A stretch of DNA of 64,000 nt from NCBI RefSeq assembly GCF_001908375.1, contig NZ_CP017241.1, forward strand, positions 3,500,501 to 3,564,500, in the 5' to 3' direction. This stretch comes from Rhizobium etli 8C-3. GTDB taxonomy: Bacteria > Pseudomonadota > Alphaproteobacteria > Rhizobiales > Rhizobiaceae. The first letter of the stretch is position 1; the number at the start of each line of letters is the position of its first letter. A model generated the notes under the pieces. It did not search any database and was not told the DNA's origin. It saw nothing but the letters and a program-made list of their open reading frames with translations. Shown in pieces: positions 21,715-30,438 of this stretch. The position numbers and the translations under genes are program-made.

Positions 21715-23886
21715 TCATCCTGCGGGACGCGCTTCCTCAGAAATCGGTTCATCCCGGAAATGATCGGCCCTGCGGGAAATCCGGCGATAGAATTCCGCAA
21801 GCCCGGGAGTGATCATTTTCGTCTTCAATCTGATGGCACTGACGATCCTGCGCGTGTCGGGCGAGCGCGAGCGAAATGCCTCGGTAAGCTGATTGTGGAG
21901 CTGCCGCAGCTCGTTGAACTCGGCCGATTGTCGCACGCGCTCATCGCCGACGACGGCGAACAGGCGCGTACGGCTGGTCTTTCCCTTTAGACCGATGGTA
22001 CCCGCCTCAAGCAGCGCTGCACCTGGCTGCAGCCGTGCCGTGTCCTCCGAAATCAGAATATCGAAGCCGACTTCCTTGCAAGAGGATTCGATCCGCGCAG
22101 CAACGTTCACGGCATCGCCGACGGCCGAGTAATTGAAACGCGCCTCGGCTCCCATATTTCCAACACAGGCAATGCCGGTATGGATACCGATACCGATGCC
22201 CACCGGCTGATCCTTGCCAAAGCCGAAGGCATCGGCAGCATTGAGCTCGGCAAGCGTTTCCCGCATGGCCAGAGCGGCGCGAACCGCCTTCGTCTCGTGA
22301 TCGGCAACATCGACCGGCGCATTCCAGAAGGCCATGATCGAATCGCCGATGAACTTGTCGAGCGTGCCCTCGTTGGCGACGACATGGCGGCTTAGCGCGT
22401 CGAGCAGGGTGTTCAGGAATCCGACGACGGCCGTCGGCGGCAGCCGCTCACTGATTTCGGTGAAATGGCGCACGTCGACGAACATGACCGTCAGCTCCCG
22501 GTCGTCGCCGCCAAGGCGCAGTGCGTCGCGCGTATGCTCGATACGATAGAGAAGCGATGGTGACAGATACTGTCCGAAGGCGCGGCGAACCTCGCGCCTT
22601 TCCCGGTCGATCACCAGGATGCGAAACGACGTGGCTGCGAAATGGGTCACTGATCCGCTGATGATCGGAGCCAGCGGATCGAAAAGAAGCCCGGCATAGG
22701 AAAAGCAGAGCCATGAGGCGACAACAGCAAGTGCGGTAATCGCCAAACCACAGAACAGGGCCACCGCCGGGCTGACGAAGGTCGTCAATATCACCAACAG
22801 GCCGCCGAGCACGGCGATGGCGAATATCTCCAGGCCATCCGCCCAATCCGGCCGCGACAGATAGCGGCCGTTTAAAATCTGCTCGACGGTCTGTGCGTGC
22901 AGCGAGACCCCCGGCACATTCTCCCCAAGCGCCGTGACACGGATGTCCTGCAGCCCCGCGGCCGATGTGCCGACAAAGACGATACTTCCGTTTATCGCCG
23001 CGCTGACTTCAGTCGATGCACCGTTTTGTGCAAGCACATGCCGCGCGGAAACATATCTGTCTGCATGATCGGGGCTGACATAGAGCCATAGCTCGCCGGC
23101 CGCCGTCACGGGGACGACAAAATCGCCTGTCTTGACTGAGGTCATGACGCCTGCCGCATCCGGAGCGCCTGCCAGCACATAGGTCGAGACACCCTGGGCA
23201 ACACGCAGTGCCTCAAGCGCCAGATTCGGATAAAGCTGCTCCCCATCCGTCAGGAACAGCGGAACTGCCCGCACCACTGACGAAGAGCTGCCCGGATTGA
23301 GGCTGATGTGACCGATGCCGGCGGCGTTCGCTTCTAGGCGCGGACGTAAAGGCGTTGCAGCATTGAAATGTGGGGGTGCGCCGACGGGACTCTCGCCGGT
23401 AAAGGCAAAGCCTGCCTTGACGGACGGGCGATAGGTTCCCTCGTTGGTCAGGCCGAACCCGAGCACGACAGGCTTATCGGCAACAGAATCGGCGAAAATC
23501 TCGTCATTGTCGGGCAATTGCGACAGCAGCGCCGGATCGATTCCGGGCACGGTACCGACGACGGTACGGGGCGAAAGCCGGTCCGGTTCGGCAAAGAGGA
23601 TGTCGAAGGCGATCGCCGCCGCACCCATCCCGGACAGCCTGTCGACGAGCATAGCCAGCCTGTCTCTTGGCCACGGCCACTGGCCGAATTCGCGCAGCGA
23701 TGCCTCGTCAATATCGATCACCCGAACAGGCAGCTCTTCGAAGGGCCGCGGCGATACGCGCTGGTATTCGTCAAAGGTCACGTCGCGGATCGATCGCAGC
23801 AGCTGTGGATCGCTGGCCCGCAGCAGCGTGAGCACGGCAACAATCGCCAAGCCGATGATGACGCCGATTTGCTGCGCGCGTGTCAT
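21715..23886 (-). CDS. CHASE2-domain adenylate cyclase (class III)
   Basis: This 723-residue membrane receptor has an N-terminal transmembrane helix, an extracytoplasmic CHASE2 domain (about residues 30-335, with VRVIDIDEASLREFGQWPWPR and VFVGTSAAGLQDIRVTALGENVPGV), three transmembrane helices near residues 345-415, and a class III cyclase domain from about 470. Both metal aspartates are present (MFVDVRHF and FIGDSIMAFWN). The lysine in LDKFIGD and the aspartate in SAVGDAVNVAARIE are the adenine-recognising pair, so cAMP is the expected product. A C-terminal extension of about 60 residues follows. It is convergent with the FecR-domain gene, with a four-base gap. Confidence 0.92.
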   Translation of the reverse strand: MTRAQQIGVIIGLAIVAVLTLLRASDPQLLRSIRDVTFDEYQRVSPRPFEELPVRVIDIDEASLREFGQWPWPRDRLAMLVDRLSGMGAAAIAFDILFAEPDRLSPRTVVGTVPGIDPALLSQLPDNDEIFADSVADKPVVLGFGLTNEGTYRPSVKAGFAFTGESPVGAPPHFNAATPLRPRLEANAAGIGHISLNPGSSSSVVRAVPLFLTDGEQLYPNLALEALRVAQGVSTYVLAGAPDAAGVMTSVKTGDFVVPVTAAGELWLYVSPDHADRYVSARHVLAQNGASTEVSAAINGSIVFVGTSAAGLQDIRVTALGENVPGVSLHAQTVEQILNGRYLSRPDWADGLEIFAIAVLGGLLVILTTFVSPAVALFCGLAITALAVVASWLCFSYAGLLFDPLAPIISGSVTHFAATSFRILVIDRERREVRRAFGQYLSPSLLYRIEHTRDALRLGGDDRELTVMFVDVRHFTEISERLPPTAVVGFLNTLLDALSRHVVANEGTLDKFIGDSIMAFWNAPVDVADHETKAVRAALAMRETLAELNAADAFGFGKDQPVGIGIGIHTGIACVGNMGAEARFNYSAVGDAVNVAARIESSCKEVGFDILISEDTARLQPGAALLEAGTIGLKGKTSRTRLFAVVGDERVRQSAEFNELRQLHNQLTEAFRSRSPDTRRIVSAIRLKTKMITPGLAEFYRRISRRADHFRDEPISEEARPAG

Positions 23887-24056
23887 GAACCCGATGGCGC
23901 CCCCTAAGCTGCACGTCGCTGAGCAGCGAAGAAAGGCTACGCCGCTTTGGCGCCGAACGCCATCCTGTCGCAGGACCGGCGCGCAGCATAAAGGGAGATT
24001 GTGTCGAGCGCCTGGAAACTAGCGGCCGGAAAGAGGGTGCGCCTCGTGCACTCGAC

Positions 24057-24287
24057 CTATTGGCCGGCCGATTTGGCTGAACCCTTGCGCTTCCTTTTCG
24101 GGGCCGGAAGTTCAGGCTCGGCTTCTGCCTGCCGCTGCAGACGGAGGGCTTTCAGCTTCTCCGTCTTTTTATCACGCAGTTTTGCTTCGTCTGCAATGAT
24201 CGCCCGCGCCGTGTGATCCGTGGCTTCCGCCTTGTCGCGGGCCGACATCTTCGTGGCGTTGAAGAATGCGTCCTTTGTGGCAGTCAT
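24057..24287 (-). CDS. Small basic hypothetical protein
   Basis: This 76-residue protein is highly charged, with many Lys, Arg, Ala and Glu residues and a predicted long helix (RAIIADEAKLRDKKTEKLKALRLQRQAEAE). It ends in a Lys/Arg-rich tail. I recognise no defined domain; proteins like this are common conserved hypotheticals in Rhizobiaceae. It lies just downstream of one rpsU copy on the same strand. It may bind nucleic acid, judging only by charge. Confidence 0.6.
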   Translation of the reverse strand: MTATKDAFFNATKMSARDKAEATDHTARAIIADEAKLRDKKTEKLKALRLQRQAEAEPELPAPKRKRKGSAKSAGQ

Positions 24288-24338
24288 TCACTTTTCCTTG
24301 GATGATTCGCGATTGGAAACCACGCTCTCAAGCGGCAT

Positions 24339-24575
24339 TCAACGGGTATTTACGGCCTTCTTGGGCATCGGCAGCAGGCCTTCGCGCTGCATCTTCTTGC
24401 GCGCGAGTTTCCGCTGACGGCGGATAGCTTCGCCCTTTTCGCGGGCGCGCTTCTCCGATGGCTTTTCGTAGGCGCTGCGCGCCTTCATTTCGCGAAAAAG
24501 ACCTTCGCGCTGCATCTTCTTCTTGAGAACGCGAAGAGCCTGGTCGACATTGTTGTCCCTGACGAGAACCTGCAA
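24339..24575 (-). CDS. rpsU: 30S ribosomal protein S21, copy 1
   Basis: S21 helps base-pairing between the Shine-Dalgarno and 16S rRNA during initiation. The protein of about 78 residues begins [24 protein letters not shown], diagnostic of S21, and has a basic tail extended by about eight residues relative to copy 2 ([13 protein letters not shown]). I place the start at TTG 24575, preceded by AAGGAT, because it yields the family N terminus MQVLVRDNN. An ATG seven codons upstream (MPRKDKI) cannot be excluded. A second S21 gene lies at 25613 on the other strand. Confidence 0.88.
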   Translation of the reverse strand: MQVLVRDNNVDQALRVLKKKMQREGLFREMKARSAYEKPSEKRAREKGEAIRRQRKLARKKMQREGLLPMPKKAVNTR

Positions 24576-24626
24576 AATCTTATCCTTTCGCGGCAATGCA
24601 TGCCGTATCGTTAATGAGGGAAGGCG

Positions 24627-24929
24627 TTACTTTCGAACCTTGATGCTGGACGTCTTCAGCCAAGGCTCGGCATTGGAAGTTTGGACTACCTGAGCGCCGG
24701 AAATCCGCGGCGGGGATTCGGTCGCGTCGATATCGAGCGATGTTATCCTGCGCTCGAAGTTTTCGGCCTCGAACCGAACACGGTACTGCACATGTCCATG
24801 GTCGTTCGGCAGGACGCCGACGACCTTGCATCGCCTGTCGGCAGCGGCCGTTCGGGTGAGACCGGATTTCAGCACGACAAAATCCCCGATTTTATAGGTC
24901 GGCTTTGCCTTATAATTGGGCCTTGGCAT
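24627..24929 (-). CDS. Conserved small protein, SH3-barrel-like N terminus
   Basis: The 100-residue product starts MPRPNYKAKPTYKIGDFVVLKSG, which looks like a KOW/SH3-type beta barrel, and continues with VQYRVRFEAENFERRI. I do not recognise a named family; it is probably a Rhizobiaceae conserved hypothetical. The frame extends 20 codons further upstream, but the ATG at 24929 has GAAAGAG upstream and a more credible N terminus. It sits between rpsU copy 1 and cspA, all on the minus strand, downstream of the cspA terminator. Confidence 0.62.
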   Translation of the reverse strand: MPRPNYKAKPTYKIGDFVVLKSGLTRTAAADRRCKVVGVLPNDHGHVQYRVRFEAENFERRITSLDIDATESPPRISGAQVVQTSNAEPWLKTSSIKVRK

Positions 24930-24951
24930 CACGGGTGCTCTTTCAAATGTC

Positions 24952-24977
24952 AAAAAGGCCGGGCGCTTCACCCGACC
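24952..24977 (-). terminator. Rho-independent terminator after cspA
   Basis: Read on the minus strand, GGTCGGG and CCCGGCC pair (one G-T) around a seven-base loop and are followed by TTTTT. It lies about 60 bases after the cspA stop codon, so cspA can be a monocistronic message. Confidence 0.78.
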
Positions 24978-25036
24978 TCTTCCCGTCACTCAGCCTGCTG
25001 TCAGACCATCCATGGTCAGTCGTGGCAAATGACAAA

Positions 25037-25246
25037 TCACGCGGCCTGGAGATTGTCCGCGGCGTTCTTGCCGGACTTTTTGTCCCGGACAAGATCGTAG
25101 CGTAGCTTCTGCCCGTCGGACAACGCGCCCATGCCGGCGCGCTCCACGGCGGAAATGTGAACAAATACGTCGGTCGAACCGTCGTCCGGCTGAATAAAGC
25201 CAAAGCCCTTGGCGCTATTGAACCACTTAACTGTGCCTGAATTCAT
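25037..25246 (-). CDS. cspA: Cold-shock domain protein
   Basis: This 69-residue single cold-shock domain binds single-stranded RNA and DNA. Both nucleic-acid-binding motifs are visible: RNP1 as KGFGFIQ and RNP2 as VFVHIS. The N terminus MNSGTVKWFNSAKGFG is typical. A strong AAAGGAG precedes the ATG. The upstream region is long (366 bases to the divergent rpsU), which would allow the structured leader usual for cold-inducible csp messages. A near-consensus CRP-like palindrome lies about 90 bases upstream of the ATG. Confidence 0.95.
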   Translation of the reverse strand: MNSGTVKWFNSAKGFGFIQPDDGSTDVFVHISAVERAGMGALSDGQKLRYDLVRDKKSGKNAADNLQAA

Positions 25247-25612
25247 GAACGATCTCCTTTCAATCGCTGCACTGCCGGGAAATATTCACCGGTTCTTATC
25301 GAGAGTTGAGAGGAAATCTGACAGAGCGCTCAGCGCGTGACAAAGGTCACAAGCAATATTCGATAGGCTCATATATAGGGGTATTTCTGCATACCGCAAT
25401 AGCAAATACGTTTCTGGAGGCCGTATCGGCCAAGCCGGCACAAGGCTAATGCGCCATTTTTTCGGCAGAACGCCATATCAGTCTGGACTTCGTGCCTTCT
25501 ATCTGTTATCCCGCTTCACCAATCGCAAGGCTCCGGCCGCGCGAACCGTATAATTTTGCCCTGGCGCTGTGCCGCCGCTGGTGTCAACCAAAACCAAAGG
25601 AACGTGATTCTC
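25247..25612. other. Divergent control region between cspA and rpsU copy 2
   Basis: This 366-base gap must hold the cspA promoter and leader (leftward) and the rpsU promoter (rightward). It is AT-rich around 25355-25400 (TCATATATAGGGG). The clearest signal is the palindrome at 25338-25353, listed separately. I see no open frame with protein-like composition. Confidence 0.5.
25338..25353. promoter_or_regulatory. Candidate CRP/FNR-family operator
   Basis: The sequence CGTGACAAAGGTCACA matches nine of ten defined bases of the TGTGA-N6-TCACA consensus bound by cAMP receptor proteins. It lies in the cspA/rpsU divergent region, about 90 bases before the cspA ATG. The match is direct; use by a CRP-like regulator is inference. 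Confidence 0.4.
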
Positions 25613-25825
25613 GTGCAGGTACTCGTCCGCGATAACAATGTCGATCAGGCTCTCCGCGCTCTCAAGAAGAAGATGCAGCGCGAAGGCATTTTCCGCGAAA
25701 TGAAGATGCGCGACTACTACGAGAAGCCGTCGCAGAAGCGCGCCCGCGAGAAGGCCGAGGCTGTTCGCCGCGTCCGCAAGCTGGCTCGCAAGCGGGCACA
25801 GCGTGAAGGTCTGGTCGCACGCTAA
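25613..25825 (+). CDS. rpsU: 30S ribosomal protein S21, copy 2
   Basis: This 70-residue protein ([20 protein letters not shown] onwards, ending AQREGLVAR) is the standard-length alphaproteobacterial S21. The start is GTG 25613, preceded by AAAGGAACG; the open frame extends upstream to 25556 without support. Compared with copy 1 it lacks the C-terminal extension and differs at several positions in the central helix ([13 protein letters not shown] against [13 protein letters not shown]). A rho-independent terminator follows. Confidence 0.94.
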   Translation: MQVLVRDNNVDQALRALKKKMQREGIFREMKMRDYYEKPSQKRAREKAEAVRRVRKLARKRAQREGLVAR

Positions 25826-25864
25826 GCGGTACCGTCGTTATTTCGACGTTTTCAGATGCATGTT

Positions 25865-25898
25865 GGCGGGGGCGATTACGTGTCGCCGCCGCCTTTTT
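25865..25898 (+). terminator. Rho-independent terminator after rpsU copy 2
   Basis: GGCGGGGGCGA (25865-25875) pairs with TCGCCGCCGCC (25883-25893) with one mismatch and is followed by TTTTT. It is about 40 bases after the rpsU stop. Confidence 0.75.
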
Positions 25899-25963
25899 GT
25901 TTTTGCTGCTGAAGAGCGTATATCCGATCGCCCCCGGATATGACGCAGGGGGAAAGCGCACGA

Positions 25964-26830
25964 ATGGCTGATTTCTTGTTCACCTCGCACCGGTCCTTGC
26001 GCGCGGCGAAAGCGACGCTGCCGGTGCTCGCAATCCTTGCGGCCATCGGCCTTGCCGGTTGCCAGACCGACAACACCTCCGATGCTGTGATCCGCCTCGA
26101 CAAGGCTCAGGGTTCGGAAGAAAACATTGCCTCGCTGACTTCGGTGATCAATGCCAATCCGCGTGATCCGGAAGGATATAACGTCCGAGGCTCGGCCTAC
26201 GGCCGTGCCGGTCAGTTCAAGGCCGCGCTGAACGACTTCAATAGCGCCCTGCAGATCAATCCGCGCTTTTACCAGGCCTATGCCAACCGCGCGCTCGTCT
26301 ATCGCAACATGGGCCAGCAGCAACAGGCGATCGCCGACTACAACTCCGCGCTGCAGATCAACCCGAGCTACGACGTCGCCTATATCGGCCGCGGCAACGT
26401 CTATCGCCAGGCCAACCAGGACGATGCGGCATTCAACGATTTCGCCCGCGCGATCCAGCTCGGCACGACCGATGGCCGCGCTTATCACAATCGCGGCCTG
26501 ATTTTCCAGAAGCGCAATCAGCAGGACAAGGCGATCGACGATTTCTCCAAGGCGATCTCGCTGTCACCGAATTCGCCCGAGCCCTATAACGGTCGCGGCA
26601 TTTCCTATATCGCGCTGAACGACGACGACAATGCCTTCGCCGACTTCAACCATGCAATAGAGCTCAACGGCAACATTGCCGAATCCTGGGCCAATCAGGC
26701 GCTCGTCTATGAGCGCCGCGGCGACAAGGACAAGGCGGCACGTTCCTATCGCCACGCAATCGGCCTGGACCCGAAATACCAGCCGGCCCGCGATGGCCTT
26801 GCCCGGGTCGGCGCTGCAACCAGCGGCTAA
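25964..26830 (+). CDS. TPR-repeat lipoprotein
   Basis: The 288-residue protein has a signal sequence with lipobox LAGC (cysteine near residue 33), so it should be lipid-anchored in the envelope. At least five consecutive tetratricopeptide repeats follow from about residue 55 (for example YNVRGSAYGRAGQFKAALND and YANRALVYRNMGQQQQAIAD). The architecture resembles NlpI. I use ATG 25964 since GGGGGAAAG stands at the right distance; an ATG eight codons earlier is possible. A role in envelope homeostasis or as a protein-protein scaffold is inferred. Confidence 0.88.
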   Translation: MADFLFTSHRSLRAAKATLPVLAILAAIGLAGCQTDNTSDAVIRLDKAQGSEENIASLTSVINANPRDPEGYNVRGSAYGRAGQFKAALNDFNSALQINPRFYQAYANRALVYRNMGQQQQAIADYNSALQINPSYDVAYIGRGNVYRQANQDDAAFNDFARAIQLGTTDGRAYHNRGLIFQKRNQQDKAIDDFSKAISLSPNSPEPYNGRGISYIALNDDDNAFADFNHAIELNGNIAESWANQALVYERRGDKDKAARSYRHAIGLDPKYQPARDGLARVGAATSG

Positions 26831-26857
26831 TACCTGCAGATCACGGAGGAAACAGCG

Positions 26858-27922
26858 ATGGCGGCGAAACGGCATGTGATCGTCGTCGGCGCCGGTATCA
26901 TAGGCGCCTCGATCGCCTGGCATTTGGCGAAGGCCGGTGCAGCTGTGACGGTCGTTGCCGAAGAAACCGGCGGCGTCGCAACACCCAACTCCTTCGCTTG
27001 GATCAATGCCAGCTGGGGTAACCCCGAATTCTACTTTCGTTTCCGGCGCCGCTCGATGGCGCAGTGGAAGCGGCTCGCTGCCGAGCTTCCGGGCATGCCG
27101 CTTTCCTGGTGCGGCGGCATCTGCTGGGATCTGCCCCGTGATCAACTCGAAGCTTTCGCGAAGGAGCACGGCGGCTGGGGTTACGGAGTAAGCCGCATCG
27201 AGCGCAGTGAGATCTCCCGCCGCGAACCCTATCTCGAAAATGCACCCGATTTCGCCCTCGCTGTCGCCGAGGAAGGCGCAGTCGAGCCGGTTGCAGCCGC
27301 GCGCATGATGCTGGCGGATGCCGAGGCGCGGGGGGCGAAATTCATCGGCGCTGCCGTTGGCAGCCTCATCCGTAGCGGAGATCACATTGCCGGCGTCGTG
27401 ACGTCGCAAGGCCTGATCGATGCGGACCATGTCGTCCTGGCTTGCGGCGCAGGATCCGTTCCCATAGCCGCGTCAGCCGGCATCACGCTGCCGGTCGAAG
27501 CGCCTCCCGGCTTGATCGTTCACTCCCGCCCGTTCGAAAAACGGCTGAACGGCCTGGTGATTGCGAGGGAACTGCATATGCGCCAGACGACAGAAGGGCG
27601 CATCATCGCGGGCAGCGACTTCGCCGGCAGCGATCCGGGCGAAGACCGAAAGGCGACCGCGGCAGCTCTGTTTGCAAAGGTCAAAGCCAGCCTTTTAGAA
27701 ACCGAGGCCCTGACGATGGATTTCCTCACTGTCGGATATCGCCCGACACCGCAAGACGGCTTCCCGATCATCGGCGATTGCGGCATCGGCGGTCTTTACA
27801 TCGCAGTGATGCATTCCGGCGTGACGCTTGCTCCGTTGGTCGGCATGCTGGCGGCAAACGAAATTCTGTCAGGCGCAACTGACGAAAGCCTCGAGCCATT
27901 TCGCCTTTCCCGGTTCGCCTGA
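26858..27922 (+). CDS. FAD-dependent oxidoreductase (DAO/DadA family)
   Basis: This 354-residue member of the D-amino-acid oxidase fold family has an N-terminal FAD motif (VIVVGAGIIGASIAWHLAKAGAAVTVV). A second flavin-contact segment follows in TPNSFAWINASW, and the C-terminal motif PQDGFPIIGD...GLYIAVMHSGVTLAPL closes the FAD site. The substrate is probably an amine or amino acid but cannot be told from sequence. It starts 27 bases after the TPR lipoprotein with a GGAGG, so co-transcription is likely. Confidence 0.86.
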   Translation: MAAKRHVIVVGAGIIGASIAWHLAKAGAAVTVVAEETGGVATPNSFAWINASWGNPEFYFRFRRRSMAQWKRLAAELPGMPLSWCGGICWDLPRDQLEAFAKEHGGWGYGVSRIERSEISRREPYLENAPDFALAVAEEGAVEPVAAARMMLADAEARGAKFIGAAVGSLIRSGDHIAGVVTSQGLIDADHVVLACGAGSVPIAASAGITLPVEAPPGLIVHSRPFEKRLNGLVIARELHMRQTTEGRIIAGSDFAGSDPGEDRKATAAALFAKVKASLLETEALTMDFLTVGYRPTPQDGFPIIGDCGIGGLYIAVMHSGVTLAPLVGMLAANEILSGATDESLEPFRLSRFA

Positions 27923-28139
27923 CGGCATATTTGTATGACCATTACAATTCTTCCGTCAGCATGTTTTAGTGTGTTGCAACCACTTTCCCGTACCCCTAAC
28001 ATATCCGTGCTTCGATAGCAGGCTATCGGGAATCGAACGCATTGAGGGCACTGACGGCGATGCAGTTTTTTGCTTTCGTAACTGTTTGCGAAAATCAAGC
28101 CGGGCAATTCGCCCTCGAAAGGCTGCAAAGAATATTCCG

Positions 28140-29798
28140 ATGAGTCTGCGCACGCGGCTGTTTCCCAAAGCTTCGATTGGCACCTATCTGGTTGCCATGG
28201 CGGTCTCGATCGCCGTGCCGATCTTTGCATTCGTCACACTCCTGCTTCTGCAGCTCGAGGACAATCAGCGGACGACGCTGCGGCGCGAGACGGCGCAAGA
28301 CGCGCTGAGCCTTTCTCGCTCCATTGACCGGCAATTGCAGGACATGGCGACGACGCTTCGTCTGCTCTCGACCTCGCCGGAACTCGAGAACAACGATTTC
28401 GCTTCGTTTCATGGGCGGACCGAAACGGCCCTGCGCGGCGATACGCTCTACGTGATCGCCGTCGACCGTAGCGGCCAGCAGCTGCTGAACACGCGCCGTG
28501 ATTTCGGCACGCCGCTTAGCAAGACAGCCAATATCCCGGCAATGGAATCGGCCATCAAGTCCGGCCGTATCGAAGCATCCGACGTCTTCAAGGGAACGAT
28601 CAGCGGCGAGTGGGTCTACAATGTCACGATGCCACTGGATGCAGGTCATGTTGCGGCCCTGATCGCCACCCAGAACGCCAAAGACCTCGCCAGACTTGTC
28701 ACGACCGAAGGTCTTGCGTCGGGTTGGTCTGCTGCGGTGATCGATCAGGGAGGCCATGTGGTGGCTTCGAGCGGCATGGCAAGCTTAGCCCCTGGAACGC
28801 CATTCGACACCCGCATCCTGCCGTCGCTTGTCGCTTCGCGCGGCGTCTTCGAAGACAAGGATATTCTGCCGAATCAGCTCCTGGGCTATGCCCAAATTCC
28901 CGGCTGGTCCTGGAAAACGGTGGTCTGGGGACCGGTTGCCACGGCCCAGGCATCGATCCTCACGACATGGCGTTTCCTGATCGTCGGCGGCATCGCATTG
29001 CTCCTGGTCGCCGTGCTCGCCGCTTATGCCGTGGCGCGGCAGGTGCGCACGACGATACGCGACATAGCCGACATGGCCAAGCGCATGGGCGAGGGCCAGA
29101 TCGTCTCGCCGATCGATACCAGTGTCATCGAGGCGAACCAGGTCGCCGTTGCGCTCTCCAATGCCTCTTTCGATCGCAGCCAGACGGAAGACCGTCTGCA
29201 TTTCATAATGCATGAGCTGGTGCATCGAACGAAGAACCTGCTTACGCTGGCCCAGGCAATGATGCGCCAGCTCGCCAAACAGGCTGACAGCGTCGAAGGC
29301 TTCCAGAAAGCCGTTTCCGATCGCCTCGACGGGCTCGTCCGTTCGATCGAGCTCTTGACAAGCGAGCAATGGTCCGGTGCCTCGCTCCGCCGGGTCGTCG
29401 AAATTCACCTGCAGGCCTTTCCGCAGGCGGCAGAACAGCTTGAGATTTCCGGAGAGGATTTTGTGGTCAAGCCGGAGGCGGTCCAGAACCTCGGCCTGAC
29501 GTTGCATGAACTGGCTACCAATTCAGTGAAATACGGTGCGCTTTCGGTACCGCATGGCCGCGTCTCCTTATCCTGGGGAAATATCCGGGTCGAGGATCAG
29601 TCCGAGGCAATGCTGCGATTTGTTTGGGAGGAACGCAACGGTCCGAAGGTCGCTACACCGTCCCGCTCCGGCTTTGGAACCACCGTTATCAAGACGCATG
29701 CGGCAGCAGCCTTCCGCGGAACGGTTCAGGTGGACTATCTGCCGCAGGGCCTGATCTGGACTCTGACAGCACCGCGCAGCGCGCTCGAGCGCGAATAA
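28140..29798 (+). CDS. HWE-family sensor histidine kinase
   Basis: The 552-residue membrane kinase has a first transmembrane helix at about residues 15-38, a periplasmic Cache-like sensor domain (about 40-275), a second transmembrane helix (about 280-302) and a HAMP-like linker. The H-box HELVHRTKNLL has His362 as the expected phosphoacceptor, and the ATPase domain has HELATNSVKYGA and the diagnostic W-x-E as FVWEERNGP. HWE kinases are abundant in rhizobia and often signal to general-stress or light pathways. No response regulator is adjacent, so its partner is elsewhere. I chose ATG 28140 because it gives a clean N-terminal anchor. Confidence 0.9.
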   Translation: MSLRTRLFPKASIGTYLVAMAVSIAVPIFAFVTLLLLQLEDNQRTTLRRETAQDALSLSRSIDRQLQDMATTLRLLSTSPELENNDFASFHGRTETALRGDTLYVIAVDRSGQQLLNTRRDFGTPLSKTANIPAMESAIKSGRIEASDVFKGTISGEWVYNVTMPLDAGHVAALIATQNAKDLARLVTTEGLASGWSAAVIDQGGHVVASSGMASLAPGTPFDTRILPSLVASRGVFEDKDILPNQLLGYAQIPGWSWKTVVWGPVATAQASILTTWRFLIVGGIALLLVAVLAAYAVARQVRTTIRDIADMAKRMGEGQIVSPIDTSVIEANQVAVALSNASFDRSQTEDRLHFIMHELVHRTKNLLTLAQAMMRQLAKQADSVEGFQKAVSDRLDGLVRSIELLTSEQWSGASLRRVVEIHLQAFPQAAEQLEISGEDFVVKPEAVQNLGLTLHELATNSVKYGALSVPHGRVSLSWGNIRVEDQSEAMLRFVWEERNGPKVATPSRSGFGTTVIKTHAAAAFRGTVQVDYLPQGLIWTLTAPRSALERE

Positions 29799-29860
29799 CG
29801 GCCGGAACAATCAAAAGGATCAATTCGTTTCCGATAGGTCATCCGAAAGGAGAAACGGCC

Positions 29861-30340
29861 ATGTTCAAGCACATGATCATCGCAGCAACGGCGGCGGCAG
29901 CAGTCTTTGCAGGCCCGGCCGGCGCTGCAAACTATATCAGCGTCGGCCGTCTGGTCTGCGGATCGGAAGGCGGTCAAGGGCTGATTGTCACGTCGCAGAA
30001 GAATTTGATCTGCACCTACACCCCTGCCGGAGGCGGCCCGAAAGCCGTCTATGCTGGCAGGATCGAAAAATTTGGCCTCGACATCGGCGAGACGGGCAAA
30101 AGCGTTATGATCTGGCAGGTTCTTGCCAAGACTGGAACAAACATTCCGGAATTTGCGCTTGCCGGTGAATACTATGGGATCGGCGCCGATGCCAGCCTTG
30201 GCGCGGGTGCCGGCGCCAAGGTGATCGCCGGTGGCACCAACAAGGCTTTCATGCTGCAGCCGCTGAACGTGCAGGCCCAGGAGGGCCTCAACCTCGCGAT
30301 CGGCGTGGAGAAAATGACGCTGGCGCCCGCTGCTACCTGA
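29861..30340 (+). CDS. DUF992 secreted protein
   Basis: The 159-residue protein has a clear signal peptide (MFKHMIIAATAAAAVFAGPAGA) and a DUF992 domain: VGRLVCGSEGGQGLIVTS, then NLICTYTP, later GADASLGAGAGAKVIAGG. Two cysteines (in RLVCG and LICTY) are spaced as the family requires and may form a disulfide. The domain is common in alphaproteobacteria and its function is unknown. A strong AAAGGAG precedes the ATG and a terminator follows the stop. Confidence 0.88.
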   Translation: MFKHMIIAATAAAAVFAGPAGAANYISVGRLVCGSEGGQGLIVTSQKNLICTYTPAGGGPKAVYAGRIEKFGLDIGETGKSVMIWQVLAKTGTNIPEFALAGEYYGIGADASLGAGAGAKVIAGGTNKAFMLQPLNVQAQEGLNLAIGVEKMTLAPAAT

Positions 30341-30362
30341 CAAGGTCAGCGGTGACGGAAAA

Positions 30363-30386
30363 AGGCTCGCTCAGGCGGGCCTTTTT
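30363..30386 (+). terminator. Terminator between DUF992 gene and pntB
   Basis: AGGCTCGC and GCGGGCCT pair (one G-T) around TCAG and are followed by a T-rich run. It lies about 20 bases after the DUF992 stop, in the convergent space with pntB. Confidence 0.75.
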
Positions 30387-30438
30387 CTTCGGTCTGCATC
30401 TGTGAAACGAAGGCCTGATCCCGGCGCCGGGCCTTGGC

